64,000 nucleotides of DNA from Uliginosibacterium flavum (GTDB lineage: Bacteria; Pseudomonadota; Gammaproteobacteria; Burkholderiales; Rhodocyclaceae). The stretch lies in NCBI RefSeq assembly GCF_040566545.1, contig NZ_JBEWZI010000005.1:124001-188000 (forward strand), in the 5' to 3' direction. Positions 1 to 7,503 of the stretch are shown piece by piece. A program made the translations under genes and the position numbers. Position 1 is the first letter of the stretch, and every line of letters starts with the position of its first letter. The notes below the pieces were generated by a model. That model was not told the DNA's origin, ran no database searches, and saw nothing but the letters and a program-made list of their open reading frames with translations.

Positions 1-124
1 CCGGTTGTTCGGGTGGCTGGCTTTTTGTAACCTGATTCTGGATTTTGCCCCTCAAAAAACCGAGTCCCCGCCCTTTGGTCTGGATATTAATTTCCGTGGT
101 CGGTTTGTCTGTGACTTTTGTCAT
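1..124 (-). CDS. Possible N-terminal part of a divergent gene, cut by the window edge
   Basis: An ATG at 122-124 on the minus strand opens a frame that has no stop for 41 codons and runs off the left edge. The predicted start is polar (MTKVTDKPTTEIN...) and is preceded by GAAGAG, a weak ribosome binding site. The opposite frame over the same bases is also open but is rich in Cys and Phe, as antisense shadows often are. No family can be assigned from so short a piece. If real, it is transcribed divergently from the tadE operon. Confidence 0.35.
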   Translation of the reverse strand, partial: MTKVTDKPTTEINIQTKGRGLGFLRGKIQNQVTKSQPPEQP

Positions 125-486
125 GCTCTTCAAATAAAAAAGCGGCCCTTTTGCGCGTTTGCATTGCGTAGGCCTTGACCTAAAGTGTCGGTAAAGCTGC
201 GGTTCAGGGCATTGAGTTCGGGTCCGGAAATCTGCTTCTGATCGTCACTTCGAAGCTTGCAATACGCCGCTGCAAAATCTCTTCGCGGCACAGGCTTGGC
301 AGGTTCGATCTGATATCAAACAGCCGTTCGAATGGCTACCCGGCTGAAAGATCAGCGGGCACGGAAATCCCGCAAGATCCGACCACCACACGCCACCGGA
401 TTCGCCCGCGTCGCGCGTGTCTATTCCGGTTGTTTCAGTGCGAAATGGCAACGAACAAAGACAGAGATATTCAAGTGGAGGCGGCA
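125..486. other. Divergent intergenic region upstream of tadE
   Basis: No convincing gene lies here. The first part is AT-richer (around 135-150) and is where divergent promoters would be expected, but I cannot name a -35/-10 pair with confidence. The second part, 253-381, holds a run of short perfect stems and is listed separately. The ribosome binding site of tadE (GGAGG, 477-481) closes the region. Confidence 0.5.
253..381 (+). ncRNA. Candidate structured 5' leader RNA of the tadE operon
   Basis: Several stems follow each other. Bases 253-259 pair with 291-297 (one G-T), enclosing 266-270 with 285-289. Bases 322-326 pair with 333-337. Bases 343-347 (GCTGA) pair with 352-356 (TCAGC) around an AAGA loop, and 355-359 (GCGGG) can pair with 369-373 (CCCGC), in competition with the preceding stem. 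CGGA at 362-365 can also pair with TCCG at 378-381. Overlapping, mutually exclusive stems about 100 bases before a start codon are what a regulated leader looks like. I do not recognise a known riboswitch; the c-di-GMP-I consensus does not fit. Confidence 0.3.
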
Positions 487-993
487 ATGAGATATCGAAA
501 AGAAACGGGGGCGACAGCAGTCGAATTCGCGCTGATAGCGCCAGTCTTTTTCCTGCTCATCTTCGCCATCATCGAATTCGGTCTGCTGTTCTGGGTGGAT
601 CTCACCATGCAGCACGCCGTGCGCGAAGGCGCCCGTTTTGCCATTACCGGTCAGACCAACCCAAGTCCTGACCCCAACCACAAACGCTATAACGACATCA
701 TTGCGACAATGAACAAGAGCTCAATGGGATTGTGGGCCAAGGTCGATCCGGAAATTTCGGTAACCATCACCAATGGTGCGAGTTCAACAACGACGGTATA
801 CGACGACGATACGCCCTATGTCGACGGAATGTTTGGTGAATCAGGGAATGTCATCACTATCCAGCTCAATTGCAGATGGCCCCCGTTTACCGGCTATATC
901 AGAGATTTTTTCAGCACTGGTGAGCACGGCTTTCACGTCGCGGCCACCATGAAAAACGAGGGCTTCACACCACCACCAACACCAAAACCTTGA
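487..993 (+). CDS. tadE: TadE-like minor pilin / pilus assembly protein
   Basis: Predicted 168-residue TadE-family protein of the tight-adherence (Tad/Flp) pilus. The N terminus carries the hallmark: a short basic stretch, then GATAVEFALIAPVFF with Glu in the hydrophobic segment, and REGARFA after the membrane helix. In the family, a prepilin peptidase cuts before the hydrophobic helix, giving a pseudopilin in the inner membrane and periplasm. A longer frame opens at 430, but the ATG at 487 has GGAGG five bases upstream and fits the family start. It is the first of three rightward genes with a second TadE-like protein and a TadG-like protein. Confidence 0.85.
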   Translation: MRYRKETGATAVEFALIAPVFFLLIFAIIEFGLLFWVDLTMQHAVREGARFAITGQTNPSPDPNHKRYNDIIATMNKSSMGLWAKVDPEISVTITNGASSTTTVYDDDTPYVDGMFGESGNVITIQLNCRWPPFTGYIRDFFSTGEHGFHVAATMKNEGFTPPPTPKP

Positions 994-1012
994 AATACGA
1001 GGCCTGCTGATC

Positions 1013-1627
1013 ATGATTGCCTACAAAACCCGTCTATGCCGCAACAGAGGTGTTGCCGCCGTTGAGTTCGCACTGGTGCTGCCTTTCCTTCTCTTGATGT
1101 CGCTCGCCGTGGTCGACTTTTCACGCTTCATCCAGGCCCAGTTGATCATCACCAACGTCAGTCGCGAAGGTGCCAACATGTCTTCCCGATTTACGCCTGT
1201 CGGTGATGCCGAAAACGTAGCCAAGGGATTTCAGGCGATTTTGGACGGCCTGGCCGCCTCCATGCCGCCGCTGAAAATGAGCGACTTCGGCATGATCTAC
1301 ATCACCGAGGTGACCGCGTTAGCCAACAACAACAACAACGCCGTAACGAATACCGTTACAAACCAGTTCTACTGGCTGAAGGGGTGGAGCGGCAGCCCAA
1401 ACAGTGCGATATGGAGTTGTGGTCAATGGAAGGCCGACGGCAGTTGCGATATGGGAACAAGCACGCCCACGGCCAATCTCATGGCTGGAGAGCTGAATGC
1501 TGGCGATCAGATATATGCCGTAGAGGTTTTCTACAATCTGCCTTCGCTCTTTGGTGGTCTACAAATCACCACCAACATCAGGGTGCCAAATATCGGCCCG
1601 ATACTACGTTCAATGAATGTGATGTGA
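1013..1627 (+). CDS. Second TadE/TadF-like pseudopilin
   Basis: A 204-residue protein with the same architecture as its upstream neighbour: a basic start (KTRLCRNRG), then VAAVEFALVLPFLLL as the pseudopilin helix and SREGANMSSRF after it. The rest is a periplasmic region with an Asn-rich stretch near residues 103-108. Tad loci usually carry paired TadE and TadF pseudopilins, so this is probably the TadF-position protein, although its domain reads as TadE. It starts 19 bases after the previous stop, consistent with one transcript. Confidence 0.8.
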   Translation: MIAYKTRLCRNRGVAAVEFALVLPFLLLMSLAVVDFSRFIQAQLIITNVSREGANMSSRFTPVGDAENVAKGFQAILDGLAASMPPLKMSDFGMIYITEVTALANNNNNAVTNTVTNQFYWLKGWSGSPNSAIWSCGQWKADGSCDMGTSTPTANLMAGELNAGDQIYAVEVFYNLPSLFGGLQITTNIRVPNIGPILRSMNVM

Positions 1628-1651
1628 ACACGGCAACGTGGAGGAAAAATC

Positions 1652-3037
1652 ATGCGTACACCTGGCTTTAGAAAGATCAAAGGGCAGATTGCCCTCATGA
1701 CCGGCCTGCTGATCCTTGTCCTGGTCGGGGTCGTGGGCCTGGCGATCGATTCCGGTCTGGGCTACATCATCAAGGCCAGACTCAATGCAGCCGTAGATGC
1801 CGCTTCTATTGCCGGTGCGCGTGGCGTCGTGATTGGCAACACTCAGGCAGCGCAGACCGCCAACGCCCAAGCCGCCGCCACCAACTTTTTTAACGCAAAT
1901 TATGCTAATGGATTTATGAATTCCACGCCGACCTTGGGCGATATCAGGGTCAACTATCTAGGGAACGGGCAGATCACCGTAGACGTTGCCGCCACCGCCG
2001 CGGTGCCGGTCAATCTGATGGGGATTTTCGGTTTCAATATGCTGCAGGTCGGGTCCGCCGCCCAGACCATTCGCAGAGATCTCGACATGGCTTTCGTGGT
2101 GGATACCACGGGCTCGCTGCGCGACGACGCTCGTGCGGTGAGAGCTGCATCCAGGAGTTTTCTGGAGCGCTTCAATGCGAATGTTGACCGGGTGGCGTTG
2201 ATGCACTTTGCTAGCGGCGGGGTGGTTGATGTCGGCTTCAGAAGACCTGATTTTGGTCGTGGCTTTGACCGGGAGACGATGATCCGCAGAATTGACAATT
2301 ATCAATTTCGTGGCTGGACAAACTATGCCGAAGGGCTTTGGCATGCTCGGGATCAGCTCAACAGCATTACGAACCCATCCGGTTTGCGCGTGATTGTGTT
2401 CTTCTCCGATGGCTCGCCGAACACAATCTCTTCTTTCTACACCTTCAGGACAGCGAATCGCTGTCCTCAGGCGGGCGCCATAGCGTCGGACGAAGGATCT
2501 ACGGGGACGCCTACTGGTTTGTTTTCTTACAGCTTGCAGGATGAGTTGTTGCCCGGCAACTGTGGGCAAAGCTACAACGGCAATGACATCTGGAGATACG
2601 TCAGCACGACGGCAGCCTTGCCTGCGTTTTACAACGCACATCGCAGAACGGATCAGGAGTTCAGGTTTGCACCAAACCCGACGACCAATCCATCAGGTCT
2701 GCGTACGGTTACCAACGATAATAGCTCTCGCCAGAGGCTCTATACCAACATCAACAACGCCTCCCGTAACATTGCTGAGGAGATGGCCTGGCAGTCCAGA
2801 AGAGAGGGTATTTTCGTCTTTACCTTGGGTCTGGGGGCCAACCTGAATCAGCGGAATGGCCCCAATAACGAACGGGGGGATGAGGTGCTCAGGTGCATGG
2901 CCAACACTGCGGACGCGCCTGCGCGCTGCCGTATAGACACACAGCCCACGGGTGTGTACGCCTTCGCGGCCAATGCAGACCAGCTACAGCAAGCTTTTGA
3001 CAAGCTGGCCTCGCAGATCCTGCGCCTCAGCAGATAA
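1652..3037 (+). CDS. tadG: TadG-like protein with von Willebrand factor A domain
   Basis: 461 residues. A short N-terminal cytoplasmic piece is followed by a TadE/G-type transmembrane helix (ALMTGLLILVLVGVVGLAI, about 15-33). A vWA domain begins near residue 145; FVVDTTGS, with Asp151, gives the DxTxS metal-ion-dependent adhesion site, and VIVFFSDGSPN is a typical later vWA strand. In Tad systems TadG is a membrane-anchored putative tip or assembly factor. A long insertion with several Cys lies between vWA strands. It is the last gene of the tadE operon and ends just before a strong terminator. Confidence 0.85.
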   Translation: MRTPGFRKIKGQIALMTGLLILVLVGVVGLAIDSGLGYIIKARLNAAVDAASIAGARGVVIGNTQAAQTANAQAAATNFFNANYANGFMNSTPTLGDIRVNYLGNGQITVDVAATAAVPVNLMGIFGFNMLQVGSAAQTIRRDLDMAFVVDTTGSLRDDARAVRAASRSFLERFNANVDRVALMHFASGGVVDVGFRRPDFGRGFDRETMIRRIDNYQFRGWTNYAEGLWHARDQLNSITNPSGLRVIVFFSDGSPNTISSFYTFRTANRCPQAGAIASDEGSTGTPTGLFSYSLQDELLPGNCGQSYNGNDIWRYVSTTAALPAFYNAHRRTDQEFRFAPNPTTNPSGLRTVTNDNSSRQRLYTNINNASRNIAEEMAWQSRREGIFVFTLGLGANLNQRNGPNNERGDEVLRCMANTADAPARCRIDTQPTGVYAFAANADQLQQAFDKLASQILRLSR

Positions 3038-3053
3038 GCCTCCGCCCGTAACA

Positions 3054-3093
3054 CGCCCGCGCAACCCTCATTGGATTCGCGGGCGTTTTTGTT
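3054..3093 (+). terminator. Rho-independent terminator of the tadE-tadG operon
   Basis: CGCCCGCG at 3054-3061 pairs perfectly with CGCGGGCG at 3078-3085 and is followed directly by a T-rich run. It starts 17 bases after the tadG stop codon. Confidence 0.9.
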
Positions 3094-3135
3094 TGTAATC
3101 GGGGCTTTGAAGCAGATCGAGTGTGAAGCAGGGAT

Positions 3136-3215
3136 GCTTGTAGAGCCGCACAGGGCGTGTCTCTTCAGGCATGCATGTTGTACATCGTCTGTTGATAAGG
3201 CTCTGCAGACGATAT
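3136..3215 (+). repeat. GAGCCGC-family dispersed repeat, copy 1
   Basis: Carries GTAGAGCCGCAC followed by CTCTTCAGGCATGC, the two words that recur in at least eleven other gaps of this window. A second short inverted piece (CAGACGATATG against CATCGTCTG) follows it. Confidence 0.7.
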
Positions 3216-3499
3216 GTTTGCAGATGTCCGCCCAGTGCGGCTTTGCGGGGATGTATTCCAAACAGTCAGCAGGGAGAGTCCGTGTCTTGTTTCTGGCGCC
3301 TCGTTCAAGCCCGGCGCCGACCGGGATGTGTTTCAGCCAGGCGTGTGCCGTCAAGGTTTCGTCCTGCCCGAGCAGGTTGAAATCCGGCGCCTTGCTGTTG
3401 TCGCCGGCTTAGGGCTGGACTGTCCGCACGCCATTGCGGCAATTCCCCTGGTCTGCTGTCCATAATAAATTCCCGATCTCAAAACCGAAGTCAGAGCAT

Positions 3500-3617
3500 T
3501 CCCTCCTTTGCAAAAGGAGAGCGAGGGAGGATTGGCTTGCATTGGCTGGCGCTCGTTTGGCGCCAGCGTGGAAGCGCAAACCCAATCCCCCTCAATCCCC
3601 TTTTTTCAAAGGGGGAG
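3500..3617. repeat. Large imperfect inverted repeat of CCCTCC type
   Basis: The left arm (about 3500-3535, CCCTCCTTTGCAAAAGG...) and the right arm (about 3581-3617, CCCAATCCCCC...GGGGGAG) are imperfect reverse complements over about 35 bases. Between them lies a hairpin TGGCGC/GCGCCA. Similar paired CCCTCC...GGGGGA palindromes are scattered in many bacterial genomes, but I cannot name the family precisely. Confidence 0.65.
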
Positions 3618-3790
3618 GCCGCTGCGTAGAGGATGCTGCCTGGGCATGAATCGATTCGCTTGGGCGTGGATGCCGCTTAATCCACTGCATTCCGCGCCCT
3701 TGCGGTGATCCCACAGACTGATGACGGACAGGCGCGTGTGAAGGCGCGAATCCCGTGAATTCCCCCTGGCGGTGTTCGCAAAGTCACTGG

Positions 3791-3810
3791 ATTCCCGCCT
3801 TCGCGGGAAT
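3791..3810. repeat. ATTCCCGC-N4-GCGGGAAT palindrome
   Basis: A perfect 8-bp stem with a CTTC loop, followed by GACGG. It resembles the widely scattered dRS3-like repeat word (ATTCCC-N8-GGGAAT) known from Neisseria and other proteobacteria. Only one copy was noticed in this window. Confidence 0.6.
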
Positions 3811-3921
3811 GACGGTGCAGCGCTTGCTGATCCTCAAGTGAGCTGTATTAGCGCTGGGCGCAGGATTTTTGCGCCAGTGGTGGGCTGGGCGAGTCCGGGC
3901 GTAAATGATGCCAAGCCTGAT

Positions 3922-4497
3922 TTACAGCCCGAAGGGCCAGCCTTCGACGCGCGCCAGCAGAAGCTGCAGCACTGTGCCGAGGGCTATCGCCACGGCATAG
4001 GGCAGGCGCCCGCTGGTGGGCGCGTCGGCCATCTTGAGACCGGCTTCGCGGCCGGAGGCGAGGTACAGCAGCATGAGGCGCAGATTGTCGAACACCTGGG
4101 GCAGCGAGCGCGAAAACAGCGCCGCAGCCAGGGCGAGCAGCCCGCCTGCGAGGAAGGTAAGCAGGGCCGCACCGACGGCCTGCAGCGGGCCGAAAAAAGC
4201 CCCCACGGCGGCCATCAGTTTCACGTCGCCCGCGCCCATGGCACGCAGCAGATACAGCGGCAGCAGCATGGCGCCACCGCTCAGCAAGCCGAGCAGGGCT
4301 TTGCCCAAGCCCAGTCCGCCGGGGTTAGCCATGAACAGGCCCGCGCCTGGCGGTAGAAAGGCGTTGCAGGCCAGCCCGGCGAGCAGGCCAAGCAGCACGA
4401 GGCGATTGGGAATGCGCCGCGAGATGAGGTCTTGCCACAGTGCTGCGGCAAGCAGGGCTGTGAGCAAGAGCCAAGGCAGGAGGCGCATCGTGTTCAT
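3922..4497 (-). CDS. cpaA: Prepilin peptidase, CpaA/TadV type (A24 family)
   Basis: A 191-residue polytopic inner-membrane aspartic peptidase that cleaves the leader of Flp and TadE-type prepilins. WQDLISRRIPN near residue 21 holds the first catalytic Asp, and MGAGDVKL near residue 73 is the GxGD motif with the second. About six hydrophobic segments are visible. The length matches the short CpaA/TadV class without the N-terminal methylase domain of PilD. It is downstream of two Flp pilin genes on the same strand. The start has no strong ribosome binding site; a second Met at residue 4 is possible. Confidence 0.88.
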   Translation of the reverse strand: MNTMRLLPWLLLTALLAAALWQDLISRRIPNRLVLLGLLAGLACNAFLPPGAGLFMANPGGLGLGKALLGLLSGGAMLLPLYLLRAMGAGDVKLMAAVGAFFGPLQAVGAALLTFLAGGLLALAAALFSRSLPQVFDNLRLMLLYLASGREAGLKMADAPTSGRLPYAVAIALGTVLQLLLARVEGWPFGL

Positions 4498-4521
4498 GGT
4501 TCAGCGTGGATCAGACAGCGT

Positions 4522-4551
4522 AAAACCGGCGACCTGGCGGCCGCCGGTTTT
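4522..4551 (-). terminator. Hairpin between flp and cpaA, terminator or attenuator
   Basis: AAAACCGGCG (4522-4531) and CGCCGGTTTT (4542-4551) form a perfect 10-bp stem with a 10-base loop. On the minus strand it follows the pilin stop codon and ends in four T, so it probably reduces read-through into cpaA and keeps pilin output above peptidase output. Confidence 0.65.
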
Positions 4552-4567
4552 CAGTTTTTGAGCATAC

Positions 4568-4735
4568 TTATGGGGCGACTAGATTATTTGCTACGTTGCC
4601 GAATACGGTGGCCAGATTGTCACCAATCAAAGTAACGGCGGCAATGATGACAACCGCAATCAAGGCAGCGATCAGGCCGTATTCAATGGCCGTCACGCCT
4701 TCTTCGTCACGCAGGAATTGTGTCAGTGCTTTCAT
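4568..4735 (-). CDS. flp: Flp-type pilin, major pilus subunit
   Basis: A 55-residue prepilin. The short polar leader MKALTQFLRDEEG is followed by VTAIEYGLIAALIAVVI, the Flp motif with the conserved Glu-Tyr pair. Cleavage by CpaA is expected after the Gly before VTAIEY. A longer frame opens upstream, but the ATG at 4735 is preceded by AAGGAG with good spacing and gives the normal Flp length. It is the second of two flp genes 117 bases apart and is followed by a hairpin and cpaA. Confidence 0.92.
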   Translation of the reverse strand: MKALTQFLRDEEGVTAIEYGLIAALIAVVIIAAVTLIGDNLATVFGNVANNLVAP

Positions 4736-4852
4736 GATGCTCTCCTTGTATACATGTTCCTCCGCCATGTAGCGGAGATCCGAACCGGCACGACATCTGC
4801 CGTACCGGGCTTTCTGCTGCGATGGCGACCGCGGTCGCCGACTGTCAGAAAC

Positions 4853-5080
4853 TCATGTCACGTTGCCAACTTCGTTTGCCACGTGCGCCCATGTCATGCC
4901 GAGTTGCACGCCCAGCGCGGCAATTCCTGCGAGTGCGACGATTACGATCAGCGAAGCAATCAGCGCATATTCGATGGCTGTCACGCCGTCTTCATTCGAC
5001 AGGAAGCGCATTGTTCGACGCGCCGCTTTCGTAAGGAAGGTCGTGTCGCATGGGTGCGGATGAGATATACGGTGTTTCAT
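4853..5080 (-). CDS. flp: Second Flp-type pilin with extended leader
   Basis: A 75-residue prepilin paralogous to its neighbour: FLSNEDGVTAIEYALIASLIVIV keeps the Gly cleavage site and the Glu-Tyr pair. The leader is longer, about 33 residues with His and Pro, than in ordinary Flp. The start at 5080 has a near-perfect AGGAGG seven bases upstream, so the long leader is probably real; an internal Met directly before RFLSNEDG would give a normal leader but lacks such a site. The first pilin gene of this leftward group. A perfect hairpin (5165-5180) lies in its upstream region. Confidence 0.88.
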   Translation of the reverse strand: MKHRISHPHPCDTTFLTKAARRTMRFLSNEDGVTAIEYALIASLIVIVALAGIAALGVQLGMTWAHVANEVGNVT

Positions 5081-5250
5081 GGACAGACCTCCTTCTACCT
5101 CACTATAGAAGGGGATTGGCGATACCCGGACGGCGTTTCCGCTCCTCTCACGGGGTAGGTTTATCCCTGTCTGGACAGGGCAAATGTCATTGCTTGTCAC
5201 CGTTGAAAACGGAGTGGCAGATGAAGGTTGGACTTGCCACGCCTGCGGAC

Positions 5251-6765
5251 TCAGGGTCGATCAGGCTTTTGTTCTATGGCGTTCGGAGATAGACGCACAT
5301 GCACGACTGCGACCGGGTCGGCATACAGGCGGCGCCAACCGGGCATCCGGTCCATTGCGGCTACGGCGGGTAGATTTGGAGGGAGCAGCGTCCAGCCGAT
5401 TCGGTATTCCGTGAGTAATCCGGAAAGCTCGTTTGGGTGAAGTTGTTTCAGGGCTGCAGAGATCTTTTGCTGAAAATCATCGCCGTAGACGGCACGCGAG
5501 TCGACCGAAGGGGCGATGCCTGCAAAGATCAGGTAGCCGCCGAATTCGTAGGCATTCAGCACTGGTCCGGGCGGATTGGCCGCCAGCGCAGCGTTTACCG
5601 CTTTAGCTGGCGTGATGGCCTGCGCAGGCCGAAGCAGGCTTGTATGACCAACGCCCAGCGTGACGGCGGTGAGCATGAGTACGGTGAGGGCTAGCGTGAG
5701 GTTTTGTGCGGGCTGCGCCAGGGTGGTGAACACACGGTCAAGTGCTGTGGCAGGCATTTGTGCCGCGGCGCTGGCAAGCCCCCACTGCGCAGTCAGTGGC
5801 TGCGCCACGATGATAGGGGCGAGCAGGCCGAGCAGTTCGCCGTGGCGCAAGTGCTTCAGTGCGAGATGCAGCAGAACGAGCAGGAGCGCGATCCGGATGG
5901 GGGGCAAGCGCAGGCCGTTTGTCAGCGCAATGGTGATGGCAACGAACAGCCAGATTTTCAATGGTTCAAGTGCGCGAAAAGTCGGCGCTTGCCATTCCGC
6001 GATGGTGCTGAGGCTGAAGCTCATCTGGTGTTGGTCGTAAACGAAGCGCCAGCCATCCAGCCCATGGGGTGTGAGCAGGGTGGCGATGGATGCCAGTGCC
6101 AGGAATATGCCCCACTGGCTTGCTATGCGCCATCTGGCAGTGGCTTCGGCATCCAGCAAGGCTTCCAGTGCGAAGGCCGCCGACAAACCCAAGGCTACGG
6201 GAAAACTGCCGTGCAGATTGGCCCACAGCACCATGATGACGGCTAACCACAGGGTCGGCGCACGTTGAAGTTCGATGGCGCGCACCAGTGCAATGCCCCA
6301 GAACACCAGAAGTGGCAAGCTCAGTGCATGCGGCCGCGCCAGCATGTGCGGTACGGCAAGGTACAGTGCCATGGCGACGCAGAGCAGGGCGCGGACGGGC
6401 AGCAAATACTGCAACAGGTAGCGGGCGAGCGCGGCCAGCGCGATGGCATAGCAGGCGGCAGCAAGGGCGACGACGCCCGTCCATCCTCCGGCATCGAATG
6501 CCAGCGCATACAGTACGGCGGCGAGCCAAGTGTGCACGACCCAGGGTTGGCCACGCACGGTGTGAGAGAAGGGCTCGGTGCCGGGAACTGCTCCGTGATC
6601 GAGAATCCAGCGACCGGTGGCGATATTCCAGTAGGGGTCGCTATCGCCGAGCAATCCCGGCTGCAGGATCAGCCACAGGAACACGATCACGCCAGTCAGC
6701 AGCGGCCAGGAAAGCCCGGCGAACAAGGCAGGAAAAGGGCTGAGGGGCTGTTTCAACTTGCACAT
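5251..6765 (-). CDS. Polytopic membrane protein of unknown function, GT-C-like
   Basis: 504 residues with about ten hydrophobic helices and a C-terminal soluble part of about 110 residues. The N-terminal loop contains GDSDPYWNIATGRWILDHG, a pattern seen in a family of uncharacterised bacterial membrane proteins that resemble GT-C glycosyltransferases of the oligosaccharyltransferase kind; acidic residues in that first loop are where such enzymes bind metal. The activity is inference. The gene starts 20 bases after the response regulator gene and lies upstream of the flp genes, so a role in pilus or surface glycan modification is possible but unproven. Confidence 0.6.
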   Translation of the reverse strand: MCKLKQPLSPFPALFAGLSWPLLTGVIVFLWLILQPGLLGDSDPYWNIATGRWILDHGAVPGTEPFSHTVRGQPWVVHTWLAAVLYALAFDAGGWTGVVALAAACYAIALAALARYLLQYLLPVRALLCVAMALYLAVPHMLARPHALSLPLLVFWGIALVRAIELQRAPTLWLAVIMVLWANLHGSFPVALGLSAAFALEALLDAEATARWRIASQWGIFLALASIATLLTPHGLDGWRFVYDQHQMSFSLSTIAEWQAPTFRALEPLKIWLFVAITIALTNGLRLPPIRIALLLVLLHLALKHLRHGELLGLLAPIIVAQPLTAQWGLASAAAQMPATALDRVFTTLAQPAQNLTLALTVLMLTAVTLGVGHTSLLRPAQAITPAKAVNAALAANPPGPVLNAYEFGGYLIFAGIAPSVDSRAVYGDDFQQKISAALKQLHPNELSGLLTEYRIGWTLLPPNLPAVAAMDRMPGWRRLYADPVAVVHVRLSPNAIEQKPDRP

Positions 6766-6785
6766 GGAGGCCCTCGCTCGGGCGA

Positions 6786-7499
6786 TTAATTCTGGTCCAG
6801 ATCGTGTTCGGTGGCGAAGGCGAACAGGTCGATCCGGTTGCGCAGACCGAGCTTGTCGTAGATAGCGGTAAGGTGGTTGCGCAGGGTGTGTTCGCTGATG
6901 TTGAGCGTCTCGGCGATGACGATGCTTTTGGCACCCCGGTTGAGCACGATGGCACGGATGATCTGGCGTTCGCGCGGGGTAAGGCTGGCAATGCGATTGT
7001 TGCCCGAGAGGGCGTCGGGTGTAGCGCGTGAAGCGATCATGCTGACCATCCGCCCGGTGATCATTGGAGACGCCCAGAACTCACCGGCATGCACGTGTTC
7101 GATGGCTTGCAGCACGATGTCGGCACCTTCGTCCTTGAGTACGACGCCGCGCGCCCCCGCGAGAATTGCGCCCTGATGCGTGGCCGGATCGCGATCGCCG
7201 GTGAGGATCAGCACACGCGCCTGGCAGCAGCGGAGCAGTTCGGGCAGGCTGGTGAGGCTGCTGCTGCCGTTGAGGTCGAGGTCGAGCACGATCACGTCGG
7301 GCAGACAATCGGCCGCGACTTGAAGCATTTCTTTGGCGTTTGATGCTGTGGCGACGGATTGCAGGCGGGGCTGCGCACTTTCGACAAGGCGTTCCAGACC
7401 CCACAGGATGGCCTTGTGGTCGTCGACGATCATGACCCGGATGGGACGGGTTTCAACTGTTTCGGCAGCGCAGGCGAGGGGCATTTGCGGGCCTTCCAT
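6786..7499 (-). CDS. Response regulator, NarL/LuxR family
   Basis: 237 residues. The receiver domain (about 20-140) has the acidic pair Asp26-Asp27 and a likely phosphoacceptor Asp73 in VIVLDLDL. A LuxR-type helix-turn-helix follows (LTPRERQIIRAIV...HTLRNHLTAIYDKLG). It begins four bases after the stop of the sensor kinase gene, its obvious partner. An alternative start at Met6 (7484) has GGAAGG at good spacing and may be the true one. The membrane protein gene follows 20 bases later, making a three-gene transcript. Confidence 0.85.
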   Translation of the reverse strand: MEGPQMPLACAAETVETRPIRVMIVDDHKAILWGLERLVESAQPRLQSVATASNAKEMLQVAADCLPDVIVLDLDLNGSSSLTSLPELLRCCQARVLILTGDRDPATHQGAILAGARGVVLKDEGADIVLQAIEHVHAGEFWASPMITGRMVSMIASRATPDALSGNNRIASLTPRERQIIRAIVLNRGAKSIVIAETLNISEHTLRNHLTAIYDKLGLRNRIDLFAFATEHDLDQN

Positions 7500-7503
7500 A
7501 CAG

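Larger units (their letters stand above)
3094..3921. other. Gene-free, repeat-filled region between convergent Tad operons
   Basis: About 830 bases between the ends of tadG and the prepilin peptidase gene. No reading frame looks coding. It holds a GAGCCGC-family repeat (3136-3215), a large inverted CCCTCC element (3500-3617) and a perfect ATTCCCGC hairpin (3791-3810). It is best read as a landing ground for dispersed repeats. Confidence 0.7.

Noticed and set aside
253..381. Idea that the tadE leader is a c-di-GMP-I riboswitch
   Set aside because: The conserved CACAGGGCAAACC and ACGCAAAG words are absent, so only an unclassified structured leader is reported.
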